Shown here: in pieces, positions 8,241 through 17,011 of the stretch
How positions within the stretch are numbered: the stretch's first letter is position 1
Layout: every line of letters starts with the position of its first letter
Origin: Rhinopithecimicrobium faecis
Lineage (GTDB): Bacteria > Bacteroidota > Bacteroidia > Sphingobacteriales > Sphingobacteriaceae
NCBI GenBank assembly: GCA_017942165.1
Contig: JAGKSB010000003.1
Location: 223,879 to 287,878, forward strand
Length of the DNA stretch: 64,000 nt
Direction of reading: 5' to 3'
Notes under the pieces: model-generated
What the model saw: the letters and a program-made list of their open reading frames with translations, nothing else
Databases searched by the model: none
Told to the model about the DNA's origin: nothing
Translations under genes and position numbers: made by a program

Positions 8241-9398
8241 TTATTTCCTTCCCGGTTTCAGCAGCTCTAGCAGTGCATACTTGCTAAATAATGGGATAGG
8301 GAGGCTGCTAAATAATTTGATCTCTTCCCAGATGGACGTTTCGTTGTTTAGGAATTTTAAAACTTGTTCTGTAGGATTTAAAGCAAATAACTGCGTTAAT
8401 ATTGCCGCCGAACGCTCCGGGTGTTTATAAAATATACGTAAGATGGTGCGGTCGTAGAAATCAAACCTTCCGCTGCCCGAAAAGACTTTCCCTTTCAGGG
8501 ATTTCTTGGCTTGCAGGCTGCGCACAATGCGCTTGGCTTGACGCTGCGCAAAGGTGAAGGTGTAACCCGAGGAAGCCTTGCTGCAGCCGCCAGCGGTGCC
8601 TATAGGTATTATATGCGAATGCTTGGAGCGAAATCTGTAAGACGACATGGGGATAATCCCTTCTTCTTGATCCACGATGGTATACGCTCCGGGATCAAAT
8701 TTATTGGCTAAGTAAGCTTCCAGTTTTTCCTCAAATAATCTACGCTCCCGGATGGTATCCGTGAATAAGGTATATTCTACCAGGGTTTGATCCTTAAAAG
8801 GAAGCACATAAAAAAAGGCGATGGCCTCTTTCTGCTCCGTGCGGAAATCCATCATATCCACCATTTTCTGATTTCCTAAGCCCCTTTTGCTGCGGATAAA
8901 ATAGCCTACAAACTGCTGATAGAGCTGCACGCCTTCATAGTCCTTCAGCTGCTGTATATCGAAGCTACTATCAAAGACATATTCAGCGATATAGGTATGC
9001 TGCTCACCTTTTAGTGAAACCAGCTTATCTTGCTGCTGCATCCGATTGACAATGGTATCTTGCTGATAGGATATTTGTGGATTTTTGGCAAGCTCCTCCA
9101 GCTTTTGCCTTCTAAAAGAAGAGCCATCAATGGAAACATAGGTGAAGGGAGCTATGGGCTTCCACAGCTCCTGTCGGCCATGTGCTATGCGTATATGATC
9201 CCAGGTTTGTAAACTTATGTCAGCATAGGGCGCTGGATCTTGCGTCCAGAACGACCACGTACGATTTGTAAAATGCGTGAAGTCAGGATCTATAATTAAC
9301 AGTGTTTTATTATTATCCAATAAATAATCGGCTAATTCTGCCGCTAAAGTCAACCCTGAGAGGCCAGCACCTATAATTATATAATCGTATTTATGCAT
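8241..9398 (-). CDS. crtY: Lycopene beta-cyclase
   Basis: 385-residue FAD/NAD-dependent cyclase that forms beta-ionone rings on lycopene to give beta-carotene. The N-terminal dinucleotide fold is IIGAGLSGLTLAAEL (residues 8-22). The NRTWSFW block near residue 45 corresponds to the NHTWSFH signature of CrtY. Further conserved blocks include the segment MSSYRFRSKHSHIIPIGTA (about 252-270). Length fits the CrtY family (380-390 residues). It is the last gene of the crt operon, starting one base after the crtZ stop. Confidence 0.92.
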   Translation of the reverse strand: MHKYDYIIIGAGLSGLTLAAELADYLLDNNKTLLIIDPDFTHFTNRTWSFWTQDPAPYADISLQTWDHIRIAHGRQELWKPIAPFTYVSIDGSSFRRQKLEELAKNPQISYQQDTIVNRMQQQDKLVSLKGEQHTYIAEYVFDSSFDIQQLKDYEGVQLYQQFVGYFIRSKRGLGNQKMVDMMDFRTEQKEAIAFFYVLPFKDQTLVEYTLFTDTIRERRLFEEKLEAYLANKFDPGAYTIVDQEEGIIPMSSYRFRSKHSHIIPIGTAGGCSKASSGYTFTFAQRQAKRIVRSLQAKKSLKGKVFSGSGRFDFYDRTILRIFYKHPERSAAILTQLFALNPTEQVLKFLNNETSIWEEIKLFSSLPIPLFSKYALLELLKPGRK

Positions 9399-9399
9399 T

Positions 9400-9876
9400 T
9401 TAAGATTTATTTCTAGCGTCGTCTTTTAATATTTTCTTCCAATATTTGAACTCTACCCATAAGAAGCCAAAAGACTCCCCAGGATCAGCTCCCGTGTGTT
9501 TATGGTGCATTTTATGCGCCCACCGTAGCGCACGCACATATTTATTTTTTGATCTTGAAAGCCACTTTACACGCTGATGGATAATAATATCATGAACCAC
9601 AAAATAAGCGATGCCATAGAGTAGAATGCCTAAAGCAATGTAGGTAAGCCAGGTGTAATCGCTGTAAGTTCCAAAATAAAAGAGCAATATACAAGGGATG
9701 GCAAAGATAATGGCAAATAAGTCATTACGTTCCAAGGGCCCTTCTGAAGGCTGATGATGATCGCGATGTAAGGTCCATAAAAAGCCGTGCATAATATAGC
9801 GATGCGTCAACCAGGTAATGCCCTCCATCAAACAAAATACGAGGAGAGTTATTCCAATTCCTAAAATCCAATTCAT
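9400..9876 (-). CDS. crtZ: Beta-carotene hydroxylase
   Basis: 158-residue membrane di-iron hydroxylase that adds 3-hydroxyl groups to beta-carotene to give zeaxanthin. Histidine clusters of the fatty acid hydroxylase superfamily are visible: THRYIMH (about 24-30), HRDHH (37-41), HDIIIH (about 94-99) and HKMHHKHTG (about 115-123), with hydrophobic segments between. It overlaps the end of idi by four bases (ATGA), so translation is coupled. Confidence 0.93.
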   Translation of the reverse strand: MNWILGIGITLLVFCLMEGITWLTHRYIMHGFLWTLHRDHHQPSEGPLERNDLFAIIFAIPCILLFYFGTYSDYTWLTYIALGILLYGIAYFVVHDIIIHQRVKWLSRSKNKYVRALRWAHKMHHKHTGADPGESFGFLWVEFKYWKKILKDDARNKS

Positions 9877-10400
9877 ATAGTTACTTGCGTTAAATAGTTA
9901 CTAACTTGGGGAAATAATGCCTTAAACCAGGCGGTAAATGCTGCCGGATTAGCTTTGATATCTTCGGCAATGGAGTCCATCGTCCGATAGGCTATCTGCG
10001 CTACTTCTGATGGATTAAGGTCGAAGTCTCCTTCATATTGACCTATAAATATATGGTCATATTCATGTTCTATTAATCCATTACCCATATCCGCTTGATA
10101 GGTGTAGCTGAATACAGGCTCCAAAGGCGTCTGTATGCCCAGCTCTTCCCCCAGGCGTCGCTGTGCCGCTGCTAGCACCTGTTCCTCAGGCCTCGGATGG
10201 GAGCAACAGGCATTGGTCCAAAGGCCTGCAGAGTGATATTTATCCCAGGCCCGCTGCTGCACTAACATGCGTCCTTCGCTATCAAATAAGAAAATGGAAA
10301 ATGCACGATGCAGTAAGGCCTTCTCATGCGCTTCCATCTTCTCCATGGTACCTATCTGACAGTCGTTGGCATCCACTAAAACAACATATTCTTTTATCAT
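9873..10400 (-). CDS. idi: Isopentenyl-diphosphate delta-isomerase, type 1
   Basis: 175-residue Nudix-fold isomerase interconverting IPP and DMAPP, feeding carotenoid synthesis. The catalytic Cys lies in TNACCSHP (about 62-69), with a Nudix-like AAQRRLGEELGI helix (about 78-90). The catalytic Glu region IEHEYDHIFIG is near residues 113-123. It sits inside the crt operon between crtB and crtZ, 7 bases after crtB. The isomerase in this cluster raises precursor supply; no GGPP synthase gene is in the window. Confidence 0.94.
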   Translation of the reverse strand: MIKEYVVLVDANDCQIGTMEKMEAHEKALLHRAFSIFLFDSEGRMLVQQRAWDKYHSAGLWTNACCSHPRPEEQVLAAAQRRLGEELGIQTPLEPVFSYTYQADMGNGLIEHEYDHIFIGQYEGDFDLNPSEVAQIAYRTMDSIAEDIKANPAAFTAWFKALFPQVSNYLTQVTI

Positions 10401-10407
10401 CTCTCGA

Positions 10408-11256
10408 CTAGTCTACTAAATTAAGGGTGTTCCGAACTTTCAATTTTACTAAGAGCAGCATCTTCTGCATATTATCTACACGAATTCTTTTTTCCATCAC
10501 CTGATGGGGCGCTAATTTCTGAATTTTCTGAAATAAGCAATAGTAGTATTTATAGGCTAGCAGAACTCCAAATTTTGCTTTCGGAGGTAAGTTTTTTATC
10601 CCTTGATAGGCTTTGGTAAACTCGTCATCTATTTCTTTTTCAATCTTACGCTTAGTCTCCAGATCAAAATTCTTGAAGTCTACATCCTTAAAGTATTTTC
10701 TTCCCAGCTGATCCATATCTTCTTTCAGGTCTCTGAGGAAATTTATTTTTTGAAATGCTGAGCCCAATGCTTCAGCTGCGGGCTTTAAGCGCTCTACACG
10801 CTGCTGATCGCCGGCACAGAATACCTGTAAGCACATCAGGCCTACGACTTCCGCGGAACCGTAAATATACTCTTTTAACTCCGCTGCCGTTTGCCATTCT
10901 TTTTGTTCTAAGTCGGCATACATACTATTAAAAAAAGCTTCAATATATTCCTTTTTAATACCGTATTCATTGACTACCCATTGAAAACTATTTAGCACGG
11001 GATTTATACTTATTTTCTTTTCTATTGCGCGCATTGTATCCACCTGAAAGGAATCCAATAAGTTTCGTTTTTCAAAAGCATGAAAGGTATCGACAATTTC
11101 GTCTGCTAAACGTACAAACCCATATATACTATGGATAGGACGGTGCAAATCTACGTGCAATTGATTGACCGCAGTGTAGAAAGAAGTTGAATATTTCTTC
11201 GTTACAGATTTACTACAGTCAATACTTAAGGCTTCAAAAATAGCTAAATTACTCAT
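10408..11256 (-). CDS. crtB: Phytoene synthase
   Basis: 282-residue squalene/phytoene synthase that condenses two GGPP molecules to phytoene. The two aspartate-rich Mg-diphosphate motifs are visible: VRLADEIVD (about residues 48-56) and LRDLKEDMDQLGRKYF (about 173-188). The substrate-binding segment TKKYSTSFYTAVN precedes the first. Its start overlaps the crtI stop by 8 bases, indicating translational coupling. Confidence 0.95.
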   Translation of the reverse strand: MSNLAIFEALSIDCSKSVTKKYSTSFYTAVNQLHVDLHRPIHSIYGFVRLADEIVDTFHAFEKRNLLDSFQVDTMRAIEKKISINPVLNSFQWVVNEYGIKKEYIEAFFNSMYADLEQKEWQTAAELKEYIYGSAEVVGLMCLQVFCAGDQQRVERLKPAAEALGSAFQKINFLRDLKEDMDQLGRKYFKDVDFKNFDLETKRKIEKEIDDEFTKAYQGIKNLPPKAKFGVLLAYKYYYCLFQKIQKLAPHQVMEKRIRVDNMQKMLLLVKLKVRNTLNLVD

Positions 11257-12724
11257 AGGTAGCTCCTTTCTTTAGAGATGAAATTAAATTTTGTGCTACC
11301 ATTCTCCCAGAGAGAATAGCAGGAGGTACGCCCGGTCCAGGTACTGTCAATTGACCAGTATAATATAAGTTACGTATTTTTTTGCTTTTAATACGTGGTT
11401 TGAAAAATGCAGTTTGATCTAAGGTATTCGCCAGTCCATACGCATTTCCTTTAAAAGCATAATAGTCTGTCTGGAAATCACTGATACTGAACTTACGCTT
11501 GTAGCACATCGACTCGGCAATAGAAACACCTGTTTTCTTCTCCAATCGCTGAATTACCTGGGATAAATAGGGGTCCTCTTCCTTGGTATTTTCAGGAAGG
11601 CCGGCAGCAATAGGAATAAGAATAAAGAGGTTTTCCTTCCCTTCAGGGGCTACTGTAGCATCTGTCACAGAAGGGGCACACACATAAAACATAGGGTCTG
11701 AAGGCCATTGAGGCGCATCGTATAGCTCTTTCGCATGCTGATTAAAATCAGAATCGAAAAATAAACTGTGATGATTTAAGGGTAATTTCTTGTTAAATCC
11801 TAAGTAATAAATTACCGAGGACGGCGCCATTTTCCGCTTATCCCAATAGGCAGGACTGTAGCTTTGAAATTTTTCCGGAAGGATGGTCTCAAAGTGATGA
11901 TAATCTCCACTACAGATTACATAATCACTGGAAAATGTTTTGCTCCCAGCCTTTACACCCGTCAGCTTATTATCCATAATCTCAACACCGTCAATCGCTG
12001 TGTCAAAAGTGAAGGTTACCCCTAACTCTTGCGCCAAGCTGTAAAAGGCTTGAATAATTTCAAACATGCCTCCTTTGGGATACCAGGTGCCTAATAAGGT
12101 GTCTGCATAGTTCATAAGGCTATACATTGCAGGGATGTGCTTCGGTAAGGCGCCTAAAAATAAAACCGGAAACTGCATTATTTTCTGTAAGATAGGATGC
12201 TTAAAATAGCTGTTTACATGTTTTTCCATGTTTCCTAAAAGGGAGAGCCTTAAGCCTGCACTCAAGATGTCTTTCTTTAAATATTCTGTAATCGACAATG
12301 AAGGCTTTCTAGCATACTCACCCATGCCGATACGGTATTTCTCTGCGGCATCTTTTAAATAACGTTGAAGCTGCTTTGCTGCGCCTGGTTCAATCGCTTC
12401 AAAGGTTTCCTCAAGGCGCGCTAAGCTCGCGGAAACTTCCACATCCTGACTGTCAAAATATACTTTATAAGAGGGCGATAGACGTATTAACTCATAGTAA
12501 TCGGATGCTTTTTTTCCAAAATCATTAAAAAATTCTTCGAATACTTCGGGCATCCAATACCAGCTAGGTCCCATATCAAATGTAAACCCTTCAGCTTGAA
12601 ATTGCCTAGCTCTGCCGCCAATGCTGCTATTCTTTTCTAGAATATGTACTTTATACCCTTGCTTTGCTAAATAGCAAGCGGCTACTAATCCTGATATGCC
12701 AGCACCGATAATAGAAATCTTCAT
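11249..12724 (-). CDS. crtI: Phytoene desaturase
   Basis: 491-residue CrtI-type desaturase that turns phytoene to lycopene. I chose the ATG at 12724, which gives the canonical start MKISIIGAGISGLVAACYLA with the FAD-binding GxGxxG. A further upstream in-frame ATG at 12760 would overlap the promoter box. The C-terminal FAD motif LYYTGQLTVPGPGVPPAILSG is intact (written here only as landmark, about residues 453-473). It is the first gene of the crt operon, and its stop overlaps the crtB start. Confidence 0.95.
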   Translation of the reverse strand: MKISIIGAGISGLVAACYLAKQGYKVHILEKNSSIGGRARQFQAEGFTFDMGPSWYWMPEVFEEFFNDFGKKASDYYELIRLSPSYKVYFDSQDVEVSASLARLEETFEAIEPGAAKQLQRYLKDAAEKYRIGMGEYARKPSLSITEYLKKDILSAGLRLSLLGNMEKHVNSYFKHPILQKIMQFPVLFLGALPKHIPAMYSLMNYADTLLGTWYPKGGMFEIIQAFYSLAQELGVTFTFDTAIDGVEIMDNKLTGVKAGSKTFSSDYVICSGDYHHFETILPEKFQSYSPAYWDKRKMAPSSVIYYLGFNKKLPLNHHSLFFDSDFNQHAKELYDAPQWPSDPMFYVCAPSVTDATVAPEGKENLFILIPIAAGLPENTKEEDPYLSQVIQRLEKKTGVSIAESMCYKRKFSISDFQTDYYAFKGNAYGLANTLDQTAFFKPRIKSKKIRNLYYTGQLTVPGPGVPPAILSGRMVAQNLISSLKKGATYE

Positions 12725-12757
12725 AAATATATTAATGTAATAATGTACTTGTAGTCT

Positions 12758-12765
12758 CAAATATA
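12758..12765 (-). promoter_or_regulatory. -7 promoter box for the carotenoid operon
   Basis: The minus strand reads TATATTTG, an exact TAnnTTTG match, about 33 bases before the crtI ATG at 12724. No -33 element is evident, so an activator or sigma-specific control is possible. I see no gene for a MerR/CarH-like regulator next to the operon. Confidence 0.5.
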
Positions 12766-13111
12766 GTATAAAAAAGTATTAAAAAGTTTTTAAAATTTTT
12801 ATTGGTTTATAGTAGCATGCGGTTTATCTATATTTTCGAGAATTTAATAAAAAAATATCAAATTATGGCATGTCGTATCATATTTGTTTTCAGAAATTTA
12901 AATGTTTTTTCGCTTTATATTCTAAAATTCATCGCCCTTCAGTAGGCACCCGATTTATTTATCAAAATGGGAGCATAGCTATTTAATTACAGCGGTGTTC
13001 CTACCAGCTTCTCTCAATCCTTTTAATTATACAATGGGATATACTATGCGGCATAGTTAGGGTTATAAAACGTAAAAAAAATTATAAATAGTTCTACAAA
13101 TTTTCCTTAAA
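12766..13111. other. Gene-free divergent intergenic region
   Basis: About 345 bases between the crt operon and the M16 peptidase genes. It is AT-rich and holds no credible ORF on either strand. A short inverted repeat, ACTATGC-G-GCATAGT, lies at 13043-13057 and could be an operator for either side. Nothing else is recognised. Confidence 0.5.
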
Positions 13112-13143
13112 TTGCTAACAAATTAATTCTGGATTAATGTTTG
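13112..13143 (+). promoter_or_regulatory. Possible promoter of the M16 peptidase operon
   Basis: TTG at 13112-13114, a 20-base spacer, then TAATGTTTG at 13135-13143, a -7 box with one extra base. It lies 40 bases before the ATG at 13183. Confidence 0.4.
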
Positions 13144-13182
13144 GTCTTGTTTTAAATAAGCCAATTAATAAAGCAATAACTA

Positions 13183-14517
13183 ATGAAAAGAAGACTAAAA
13201 ATTATGACGCTCTTAGGGTTAGGACTTTTTCTATCCCAGGTGACAATGGCTCAAAAAGCGATTGAATTTAAAGAGTTTACCCTTCCCAATGGACTGCAGG
13301 TGATTCTGCATCAGGACAATAGCACGCCAATTGCTGCCGTATCTTTACTCTATCATGTAGGTTCCAAAAATGAATCTACAGAGCGTACAGGATTTGCCCA
13401 TTTCTTTGAGCATTTACTCTTTGAAGGTACAAAGAATATTGGCCGTGGGGAGTATATGAAGAAAGTTCAAAGTATTGGGGGTTCGCTAAATGCTTTTACA
13501 TCGAATGATCAGACGTACTACTATGAAATTGTTCCTTCTAATGAGTTAGAAACCGTGTTATATATGGAGTCTGAACGACTTTTACATGCTAAGATTGACA
13601 CCGTAGGCGTCAACACACAGCGTGAAGTCGTGAAAGAAGAGAAGCGTATGCGCGTAGATAATCAGCCTTATGGAACGATCTTAGAGCAAATTTTAAAACG
13701 CTCTTATCAAAAAAGCCCGTATAGATGGGCACCTATTGGATCGATGGATCACCTAAATGCTGCTCAGCTAGGGGAGTTTATAGATTTCTATAAGACTTAC
13801 TATGTGCCGAATAACGCGACCTTAACAATTGCTGGAGACATCGATTATGCACAGGCGGAAGCGTGGGTAAAGAAATATTTTGCTGAGATCCCACGAGGTA
13901 CAAAGGAGATTGTTCGCCCGAATATCTTGGAGCCTAAGCGTACCGCAGAAATACGTGATATTATATACGATAATATTCAGCTTCCAGCAGTTATTCAAGC
14001 CTATAATTTACCTCCTCAGAAGCATGCCGATACCTACGCGCTAAGTATGTTGTCAACATACCTTACAGGAGGAAAAAGTTCATTACTTACAAAAGAGATT
14101 GTAAGTAAAGGGGAGAAAGCGCTTCAAGTAGCTGCCATTCCATTGGATCTCGAAGATGGCGGTTTATTCCTTCTCTATGGAATCGCAAATCTCGGTGTTG
14201 ACGCTAAAGATTTAGAGGATGCCATTGATGTACAGATTGAAAATGTGCGTAATCAAGGTATTACCCAAGCTGATTTTGAGAAGTTGAAAGCGCAAGTTGA
14301 AAATGCGGTGGTTACATCCAATGCCACGATGGAAGGTGTAGCGACAAATTTAGCTACAAATAAAGTATTCTTTGGGGATGCTAACCTCGTGAACAAAGAG
14401 TTGGAAAATTATAATAAGGTCACTGCGGCAGATATTCAACGTGTTGCGAAAACCTATTTTACGAAAGAAGGCCGCGTCGTATTATATTACTTACCAAAAA
14501 CGGCAGAGAAGAACTAA
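13183..14517 (+). CDS. Secreted M16-family zinc metallopeptidase (catalytic member)
   Basis: 444-residue pitrilysin-family peptidase with a signal peptide (about residues 1-24, ending AMAQ). The inverted zinc motif HxxEH is HFFEH (about residues 71-75) in the usual context TGFAHFFEHLLFEGT. The third zinc ligand Glu falls in the REVVKEEKRMR helix near 148-150. N-terminal M16 and C-terminal M16C domains are both present. It is 28 bases upstream of a second M16 gene without the zinc motif, the common alpha/beta arrangement. It probably degrades peptides in the periplasm. Confidence 0.92.
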   Translation: MKRRLKIMTLLGLGLFLSQVTMAQKAIEFKEFTLPNGLQVILHQDNSTPIAAVSLLYHVGSKNESTERTGFAHFFEHLLFEGTKNIGRGEYMKKVQSIGGSLNAFTSNDQTYYYEIVPSNELETVLYMESERLLHAKIDTVGVNTQREVVKEEKRMRVDNQPYGTILEQILKRSYQKSPYRWAPIGSMDHLNAAQLGEFIDFYKTYYVPNNATLTIAGDIDYAQAEAWVKKYFAEIPRGTKEIVRPNILEPKRTAEIRDIIYDNIQLPAVIQAYNLPPQKHADTYALSMLSTYLTGGKSSLLTKEIVSKGEKALQVAAIPLDLEDGGLFLLYGIANLGVDAKDLEDAIDVQIENVRNQGITQADFEKLKAQVENAVVTSNATMEGVATNLATNKVFFGDANLVNKELENYNKVTAADIQRVAKTYFTKEGRVVLYYLPKTAEKN

Positions 14518-14545
14518 TAGATCCTTGTATTAAGAAATTTATCAA

Positions 14546-16573
14546 ATGACGATTATAAGAAAAGTGGCTTGCCTATCCTTGGTAGCCTTAAGTTTAGCAC
14601 AGCTAGCGCAAGCACAGGTAGATCGTACCAAGTACCCTACGGCGCAGGCGGCACCTGTAATTAATATCAAAGATGCTGAAACATTTACCTTAGCCAATGG
14701 CTTACGTGTATTTGTGGTTTCAAATCATAAATTACCCCGTGTAACGATCTCTTTTTCATTTTTAAAAACCCCTTATTTTGAGGGCGAAAAGGCTGGTTTA
14801 ACGGATCTTTACAGTGCTGTATTTGCATCTGGCACAAAGACAAAGACTAAAGATCAGTTGGATGAGTCCATCGATCGCATTGGAGCCAGACTTTCGGTGG
14901 GAAGCTCAGGTGGTTATATTTCCTACTTAAAGAAATATGAGCCTGCAGCATTAGCTATTTTCTCTGATATTTTGTTAAATCCATCGTTCCCAGAAGATGA
15001 ACTGAAAAAGGAAAAAACAAAGCTAATATCTGCTTTAGCATCTAGTAAAGACAGCCCTGATGAGATCGCTGGTAATGTGGTCAAAGCATTATTATATTCT
15101 AAGCAGCACCCTTATGGAGAGTTGACGACAGAAAAGACCTTGGAGAATATCACTTCCGCGGATCTAAGCACTTATTACCAAACATATTTCCGTCCGAATA
15201 TCTCTTATGTTTCCATCGTTGGCGACATCACATTGGCTGATGCGAAGAAATTGGCTAATGCAAATTTTGGAAAATGGCAAAAAAAGGACGTTCCTTCCCA
15301 TACTTTAGTGGAAGTAAAGGCACCAGCAAGTCCACAAGTAGCTTTAGTTGATAAGCCTTCGGCCGTGCAATCTGTGATCACCGTAGCCTATCCAATTCAG
15401 CTAGCGTTGAATGATCCTAATCTTCCTGCAGTTTCTTTATTAAGCTACATCTTTGGTGGAGGCTCATCCTCACGCTTATTTTTAAATTTACGTGAGTCCA
15501 AAGGCTATACATATGGTGCTTATGGTGGTGTCAGCTCAGACCGCTATGTAGGTGATGTAACAGCTTCGGCATCCGTTCGTACGGAAGTTACAGATTCAGC
15601 TATTCATGAAATTATCCATGAGATTAAGCATATCCGTGAGAATAGCATCACTGCGGAGGAATTAAAAGAAGCAAAAGCTTACTTAAGCGGAAGTTTTGGC
15701 CGTTCCTTAGAGTCTCCAAACACCTTAGCAAATTTTGCGCAAAATATCGCGAAGAATAATCTGCCTGCTGATTACTATAAGAACTATTTAAAGAATCTTA
15801 ATAACGTCACCTTAGCACAGCTCCAGGAGTTGGCCGTAAAATATTTTACCCCTGAAAAAGCGCATATTATTGTCGTTGGAAATACCGCGGCTTTTGCTGA
15901 TAAAGTAGCCCGCTTTGGTAAGGTAACGAATTATGATGCAAATGCGAATGTGCTCGTAAAGAAAGATATTTCTAACGTTACCATCACACCTGCAGAAATT
16001 ATTAGAAAATATATTGATGCCATAGGAGGGGAGGAAAAAATAAAATCTTTTAGCAAATTCACGCAAACTTCGGAAGCTGAAATCCAAGGAATGAAAATTC
16101 AGCAAAAACAAAGTCTTGATGAGAAAGCTAAAACCTATACATTGGCTGTTTCCATGAATGGCCAATTGCTATCGGAGATCAATATCGTAGGAGACAAAAT
16201 AACCATGAAAGCAATGGGTAAAGAGCAACCTGTGGATGCTGCTTTGAAAAAAAGCTTGTTATCGTCCATGTCCTTATCGAAAGACCTAAAGTATCTTACA
16301 GCAGCTTATAAGCTGACACTAAAAGGTATTGAACCTGTAAATGGTCAAGATGCTTACCATCTTGAAGTAGCTCACGATGGAGATATCTCCCATGAATACT
16401 ACAGCGTTGAATCGGGATTAAATTTAAAATCTCAGTCTACTACAACGGGTGAAATTACGTATGATGAGTATGCGGAGGTGCAGGGAATTAAGATTCCAGT
16501 GAAGTCCACTGTCAATACGCCAGCTATTCCAATGCCCTTGATAATGATTGTTAAAGAAACTTTGTTTCAATAA
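14546..16573 (+). CDS. Secreted M16-family protein, non-catalytic partner with C-terminal extension
   Basis: 675-residue exported protein with a signal peptide (about 1-23, ending AQAQ). Residues about 40-460 form two M16 domains. At the place where HxxEH should be, the sequence reads GLTDLYSAVFASGT, so zinc binding is lost. The SRLFLNLRESKGYTYG substrate-clamp block (about residue 310) is kept. Residues about 480-675 form an additional beta-rich domain not part of M16, reminiscent of LolA/LppX-like outer-membrane sorting proteins; that is a guess from pattern. It is expected to pair with the preceding active subunit. Confidence 0.88.
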   Translation: MTIIRKVACLSLVALSLAQLAQAQVDRTKYPTAQAAPVINIKDAETFTLANGLRVFVVSNHKLPRVTISFSFLKTPYFEGEKAGLTDLYSAVFASGTKTKTKDQLDESIDRIGARLSVGSSGGYISYLKKYEPAALAIFSDILLNPSFPEDELKKEKTKLISALASSKDSPDEIAGNVVKALLYSKQHPYGELTTEKTLENITSADLSTYYQTYFRPNISYVSIVGDITLADAKKLANANFGKWQKKDVPSHTLVEVKAPASPQVALVDKPSAVQSVITVAYPIQLALNDPNLPAVSLLSYIFGGGSSSRLFLNLRESKGYTYGAYGGVSSDRYVGDVTASASVRTEVTDSAIHEIIHEIKHIRENSITAEELKEAKAYLSGSFGRSLESPNTLANFAQNIAKNNLPADYYKNYLKNLNNVTLAQLQELAVKYFTPEKAHIIVVGNTAAFADKVARFGKVTNYDANANVLVKKDISNVTITPAEIIRKYIDAIGGEEKIKSFSKFTQTSEAEIQGMKIQQKQSLDEKAKTYTLAVSMNGQLLSEINIVGDKITMKAMGKEQPVDAALKKSLLSSMSLSKDLKYLTAAYKLTLKGIEPVNGQDAYHLEVAHDGDISHEYYSVESGLNLKSQSTTTGEITYDEYAEVQGIKIPVKSTVNTPAIPMPLIMIVKETLFQ

Positions 16574-16598
16574 TAAATAACTTATACCGTCTATCTGC

Positions 16599-16642
16599 AG
16601 TGCCCCCAGAAAGTTAAACACTTTCTGGGGGCACTTTTTTTT
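16599..16642 (+). terminator. Strong terminator after the M16 operon
   Basis: Perfect 16-base arms (16599-16614 and 16620-16635, core GTGCCCCCAGAAAGT) with a 5-base loop, followed by a run of eight T. Confidence 0.92.
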
Positions 16643-16760
16643 GCATTGGCAGTATACCGCGAATAGGATCTTTTTAAAGGGCGGTCGCGGGCCTATATAA
16701 AGTTGCTATTAAGAATTTGTTAAGCTTTAGATACCTCCAAATTTCATGTTAATGATATCG

Positions 16761-16833
16761 TATATTTGGGCATTCATAGGTTAGTGAAATTGGTTTGAGG
16801 GTCTTTAACTTCCACAGTTAAAGGCCTTTTTTT
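16761..16833 (+). ncRNA. Candidate small transcript with its own promoter and terminator
   Basis: TATATTTG at 16761-16768 matches the -7 box exactly. About 35 bases on, a hairpin with arms CTTTAACT/AGTTAAAG (16803-16810 and 16816-16823, extendable by GG/CC) is followed by seven T. No ORF of sensible length lies between. If transcribed, the RNA would be about 55-60 nt. It lies downstream of the M16 terminator, so it is not simply that operon's end. I do not recognise a known family. Confidence 0.35.
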
Positions 16834-16942
16834 GTGCTCTTCAGAGCTATCAACTAAACAGTAGGGAGCTATTCCTCAGCAGAGGAATGAATTTTTATTG
16901 CCAGCAGGTGCATAGATTTCTATTATTGGCATTTTGCAGCAC

Positions 16943-16976
16943 AAAAAAGAGGCTTTCCTTTCGGAAAGCCTCTTTT
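16943..16976 (-). terminator. Terminator of secDF
   Basis: Inverted repeat AAAAGAGGCTTTCC (16945-16958) with GGAAAGCCTCTTTT (16963-16976), giving a T run on the minus strand, 35 bases after the secDF stop. Between 16573 and 17011 I see only the terminators and the small-RNA candidate. Confidence 0.88.
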
Positions 16977-17011
16977 ATATTATGGTAGAAAAAACTTATA
17001 GTCTTTCGAAC

